A stretch of 16,132 nt of DNA from WLMZ01 sp037140375. Its GTDB lineage: Bacteria; Actinomycetota; Acidimicrobiia; Acidimicrobiales; Ilumatobacteraceae. The notes under the pieces are model-generated. The model was given only the letters and a program-made list of their open reading frames with translations. It ran no database searches and had not been told where the DNA came from. The stretch is taken from positions 1 through 16,132 of the forward strand of contig JBAXER010000063.1 in the NCBI GenBank assembly GCA_037140375.1. The letters are read 5' to 3'. A program made the position numbers and the translations under genes. Below, piece by piece: positions 14,396 through 16,132 of this stretch (positions are counted from its first letter, which is position 1; every line of letters starts with the position of its first letter).

Positions 14396-14821
14396 TTACT
14401 CGGCCACCGTAATGGTTCCGACCATGCCGACCTTGGTTGTTCCGTGGATCGAGCAGTAATACGGGTACACGCCGGGCTTGCTGAACACGTAGCTATAGGA
14501 CTCACCAGGCTTCAGACCGTTTACGTCGGTGCCCCAGTCGGTGCCGGTCTTCGGCAGCACGTTGTGATCGTTCTTGCCCTTGTTCACGAACGTGACCGTG
14601 TCGCCGACCTTGGCGGTTGATTTTTTCGGACGGAAGTTGTTGTCGATAACCGTCACCCGCACGACCACACCGGTCTTCACTACGTCGGGGGCATTGGTGA
14701 CCGCAACGGCCGACTGCGAGGCCGTTGGGGCGTCGCTCGGATCGGGCGCACAACCCGTGGCGGCAATGGCCACCAAGGTTGCGGATACTGCGAGACAAAT
14801 GCGCTTGCTGATATTGGTCAT
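14396..14821 (-). CDS. cupredoxin (plastocyanin-like) lipoprotein
   Basis: Exported blue-copper protein of 141 aa, likely an electron carrier or copper-binding protein at the outer face of the membrane. Signal peptide with lipobox ATGC (Cys24), then an Ala/Ser/Pro linker. The domain spans about 52-141: VTVIDNNFRPKKSTAKVGD, VTFVNKGKNDHNV and the C-terminal copper loop YYCSIHGTTKVGMVG. All four type-1 copper ligands are present: His86, Cys123, His126 and Met133. The frame extends to 14881, but the ATG at 14821 gives a proper signal peptide; only a weak AGAAG precedes it. It is the first gene of a same-strand set with the beta-helix and DUF1996 genes, and is divergent from the membrane-protein gene at 14903. 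Confidence 0.93.
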   Translation of the reverse strand: MTNISKRICLAVSATLVAIAATGCAPDPSDAPTASQSAVAVTNAPDVVKTGVVVRVTVIDNNFRPKKSTAKVGDTVTFVNKGKNDHNVLPKTGTDWGTDVNGLKPGESYSYVFSKPGVYPYYCSIHGTTKVGMVGTITVAE

Positions 14822-14850
14822 ACAACTGTCTTCTCTGAAGGGGTGCCTGC

Positions 14851-14856
14851 AGATTA
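14851..14856 (-). promoter_or_regulatory. possible -10 box of the cupredoxin operon
   Basis: TAATCT on the minus strand fits TANNNT and lies about 30 nt before the cupredoxin ATG, in the 81-bp divergent intergenic region. No convincing -35 was found. Confidence 0.35.
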
Positions 14857-14887
14857 GGACACAAAGCAAGTGAGCCAGCAAGTCCGA

Positions 14888-14893
14888 TAGGGT
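14888..14893 (+). promoter_or_regulatory. possible -10 box for a leaderless membrane-protein gene
   Basis: TAGGGT on the plus strand ends 9 nt before the GTG start at 14903, with no Shine-Dalgarno in between. The geometry resembles that of the tetR and ftsK starts. No -35 was recognised. Confidence 0.35.
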
Positions 14894-14902
14894 CGCCGCT
14901 CT

Positions 14903-15568
14903 GTGGAAGAAATCGTGGCACTAGAGAACGAAAATCTTGGGCGTCGAGACCGCCGACTCGTGATATTGGTCTCGTCGTTCGCGGCGCTGGTGGCATGCAC
15001 CCAAGTGGGCAGCATCATCGCCCCATCGATGGTCAAGCACAGCCCCGAGTTGGTGCTGGCGCTGTCATCACGCATTCGTCACCTGCTGTTCGCAGTACCC
15101 GCCAACGTGAATCCTGTTGCGTACGCCGTCATCGGCTTCCTACGAATCTCGGCCGCAGCGTGGCTCTGTTATGCCATCGGCTATTGGTACGGCGACCGCG
15201 GTTTTCGTTGGCTCGAGCGTCAGGCTGGCGGCGAGCCACCGGCAACGCTTCGTTGGTTACAGCGCACGGCCAGTCGCGCTGGCGGACCACTCGTGTTGTT
15301 CATGCCGGGCAGCAACATCGTGTGTGCGCTCGTTGGCCAACGCCGTATGCCTGCACGACGCTTCGGAGTCTTCGTGTCCATTGGCATCGCATTCAGGCTC
15401 GCCTGGGTGTGGATCGCAGCTCGCGCCTTCGACTCACAACTCAAGCACGCTCTTGACTGGATCGAGAAGTACCAGTGGTACCTCGTCTCTGCGTTCTTCA
15501 TCGTCTCGATTGTGCAATCGGCCCGACGCGCATCGGCAACTCCTCCCCCACCTTCGCCCAGCGAGTAA
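14903..15568 (+). CDS. VTT/DedA-like integral membrane protein, divergent
   Basis: Membrane protein of 221 aa with hydrophobic segments near residues 19-41, 70-95, 129-145, 154-177 and 190-207. The segment LVLFMPGSNIVCALVGQRRMPARRFGVF followed by IAFRLAWVW resembles the re-entrant core of the VTT (DedA/SNARE-associated) family, linked to lipid scrambling and proton-dependent membrane homeostasis. The core is degenerate, however: the arginines normally flanking the PG motif (R-F-x-PG-x-R) are replaced (LFMPGSN). The N-terminus is charged and the C-terminal tail is Pro/Ser-rich. The start is a GTG with no Shine-Dalgarno. It is transcribed divergently from the cupredoxin and followed 20 nt later by tpx. 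The coding call is sound; the family call is moderate. Confidence 0.8.
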   Translation: MEEIVALENENLGRRDRRLVILVSSFAALVACTQVGSIIAPSMVKHSPELVLALSSRIRHLLFAVPANVNPVAYAVIGFLRISAAAWLCYAIGYWYGDRGFRWLERQAGGEPPATLRWLQRTASRAGGPLVLFMPGSNIVCALVGQRRMPARRFGVFVSIGIAFRLAWVWIAARAFDSQLKHALDWIEKYQWYLVSAFFIVSIVQSARRASATPPPPSPSE

Positions 15569-15588
15569 TTCGCTGCTAAAAATTTGGG

Positions 15589-16086
15589 ATGGCACAAATC
15601 ACTCTCGGGGGAAGCCCCATTCACACCCTCGGCGATCTCCCAGCGGTGGGTTCATCCGCTCCTGACTTCTTGCTCACTGCGGCCAACCTGTCGAACATCT
15701 CAAAGGCCGATCTGGCCGGCAAGCGCGTTGTGCTCAACATCTTCCCGTCGGTCGACACCGCCGTGTGCGCCACCAGTGTTCGCAAATTCAATGAGGCCGC
15801 ATCGTCGCTCGACAACGCCGTCGTGCTGTGCGTCAGCGCCGACCTACCCTTCGCCCAGTCACGCTTTTGCGGTGCCGAAGGCCTCAGCAACGTGCAGACC
15901 GGCTCTACGTTTCGCGATGGCTTTGGCGCCGCCTACGGTGTGACCATTGCCGATGGCGTGTTCAGCGGTTTGCTGGCTCGTGCAGTGGTCGTGCTCAACG
16001 AATCAGGCACCGTGGTGCATACAGAGCTGGTATCCGAGATCGCCCAAGAGCCCGACTACGAAGCCGCTATCGCATCACTCGGCTAG
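15589..16086 (+). CDS. tpx: thiol peroxidase (atypical 2-Cys peroxiredoxin)
   Basis: Reduces hydrogen peroxide and organic hydroperoxides using thioredoxin. The protein is 165 aa, the normal length. The opening matches the family (LGGSPIHTLGDLPAVGSSAPDF). The peroxidatic Cys60 lies in SVDTAVCATSVRKFN, with Thr57 completing the T-x-x-C motif. The resolving Cys94 lies in QSRFCGAEGL, close to positions 61 and 95 of the E. coli enzyme. The domain continues with DGFGAAYGV and GLLARAVVVLNESG. The ATG follows 20 nt after the membrane-protein stop and has no clear Shine-Dalgarno; an A/T-rich stretch (CTAAAAATTT) immediately upstream could be a -10 region for a separate leaderless transcript. Confidence 0.97.
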   Translation: MAQITLGGSPIHTLGDLPAVGSSAPDFLLTAANLSNISKADLAGKRVVLNIFPSVDTAVCATSVRKFNEAASSLDNAVVLCVSADLPFAQSRFCGAEGLSNVQTGSTFRDGFGAAYGVTIADGVFSGLLARAVVVLNESGTVVHTELVSEIAQEPDYEAAIASLG

Positions 16087-16111
16087 TCGCCTCGGCGCTG
16101 CGGCACCGCAA

Positions 16112-16132
16112 CTAGAGGTCGAGGAATCCGTC
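16112..16132 (-). CDS. possible 3' end of a convergent gene at the right edge
   Basis: On the minus strand the last six codons read Asp-Gly-Phe-Leu-Asp-Leu followed by TAG. Codon choice (GAC, TTC, CTC) suits the genome and the position fits a gene converging on tpx. Six codons are far too few to prove coding; this is a weak call. Confidence 0.25.
   Translation of the reverse strand, partial: DGFLDL

Noticed and set aside
14374..14505. Upstream extension of the beta-helix frame into the cupredoxin gene
   Set aside because: It overlaps the cupredoxin copper-loop codons. The internal ATG at 14373 has a Shine-Dalgarno and starts a signal peptide.
14903..15568. Firm DedA/VTT annotation
   Set aside because: The resemblance is limited to the PG motif region and hydrophobicity, and the signature arginines are missing, so I left it as VTT/DedA-like.
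16099..16110. Small inverted repeat after tpx (tgcgg / ccgca)
   Set aside because: Arms are only 4-5 bp and no T-run follows, so it is too weak to call a terminator.

Overview
This 16.1-kb window reads like the chromosome of a free-living, high-GC actinobacterium. The evidence is G/C-rich third codon positions, the dapA - RNase J - ftsK gene order typical of Actinobacteria, many lipobox lipoproteins with Ser/Thr-rich linkers, and several start codons that appear leaderless behind a TANNNT -10 box. An Acidimicrobiia-like member is my best guess, but this is inference. There is no IS element, CRISPR array, tRNA, rRNA or phage gene. The longest stretch without a gene is about 120 bp, so it is ordinary dense chromosome. 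Almost everything is on the minus strand; only the last two genes are on the plus strand.

Reading the minus strand in transcription order: (A) 14821-12038 is a tight three-gene set of predicted exported lipoproteins: a type-1 copper cupredoxin, a right-handed beta-helix protein, and a DUF1996 protein. (B) 11958-9310 is a polar amino-acid ABC importer (binding lipoprotein, permease, ATPase). Its permease carries an N-terminal extension resembling the CD225/dispanin membrane domain. (C) 9244-7500 is a TetR regulator overlapping a ferritin-like diiron protein by 4 bp. A perfect inverted repeat lies inside the regulator's own promoter, and a strong terminator closes the unit. (D) 7402-1073 is a housekeeping run: a winged-helix-like protein, dapA (lysine/diaminopimelate synthesis), RNase J (RNA processing), a small lipoprotein and ftsK (chromosome translocase). 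(E) 951-91 is a GerMN/Gmad2 lipoprotein with a serine microsatellite linker. Another gene probably starts at base 6 and runs off the left edge.

On the plus strand, 14903-15568 encodes a divergent membrane protein resembling the VTT/DedA family. It is followed 20 bp later by thiol peroxidase (tpx).

The points most worth a second look are the cupredoxin/beta-helix/DUF1996 triad, the dispanin-like domain fused to an amino-acid permease, and the TetR/diiron pair with its promoter-embedded operator. Several longest reading frames begin upstream of the real gene; I moved those starts to codons with a clear Shine-Dalgarno sequence (starts at 951, 11958 and 14373) or a better signal peptide (14821).
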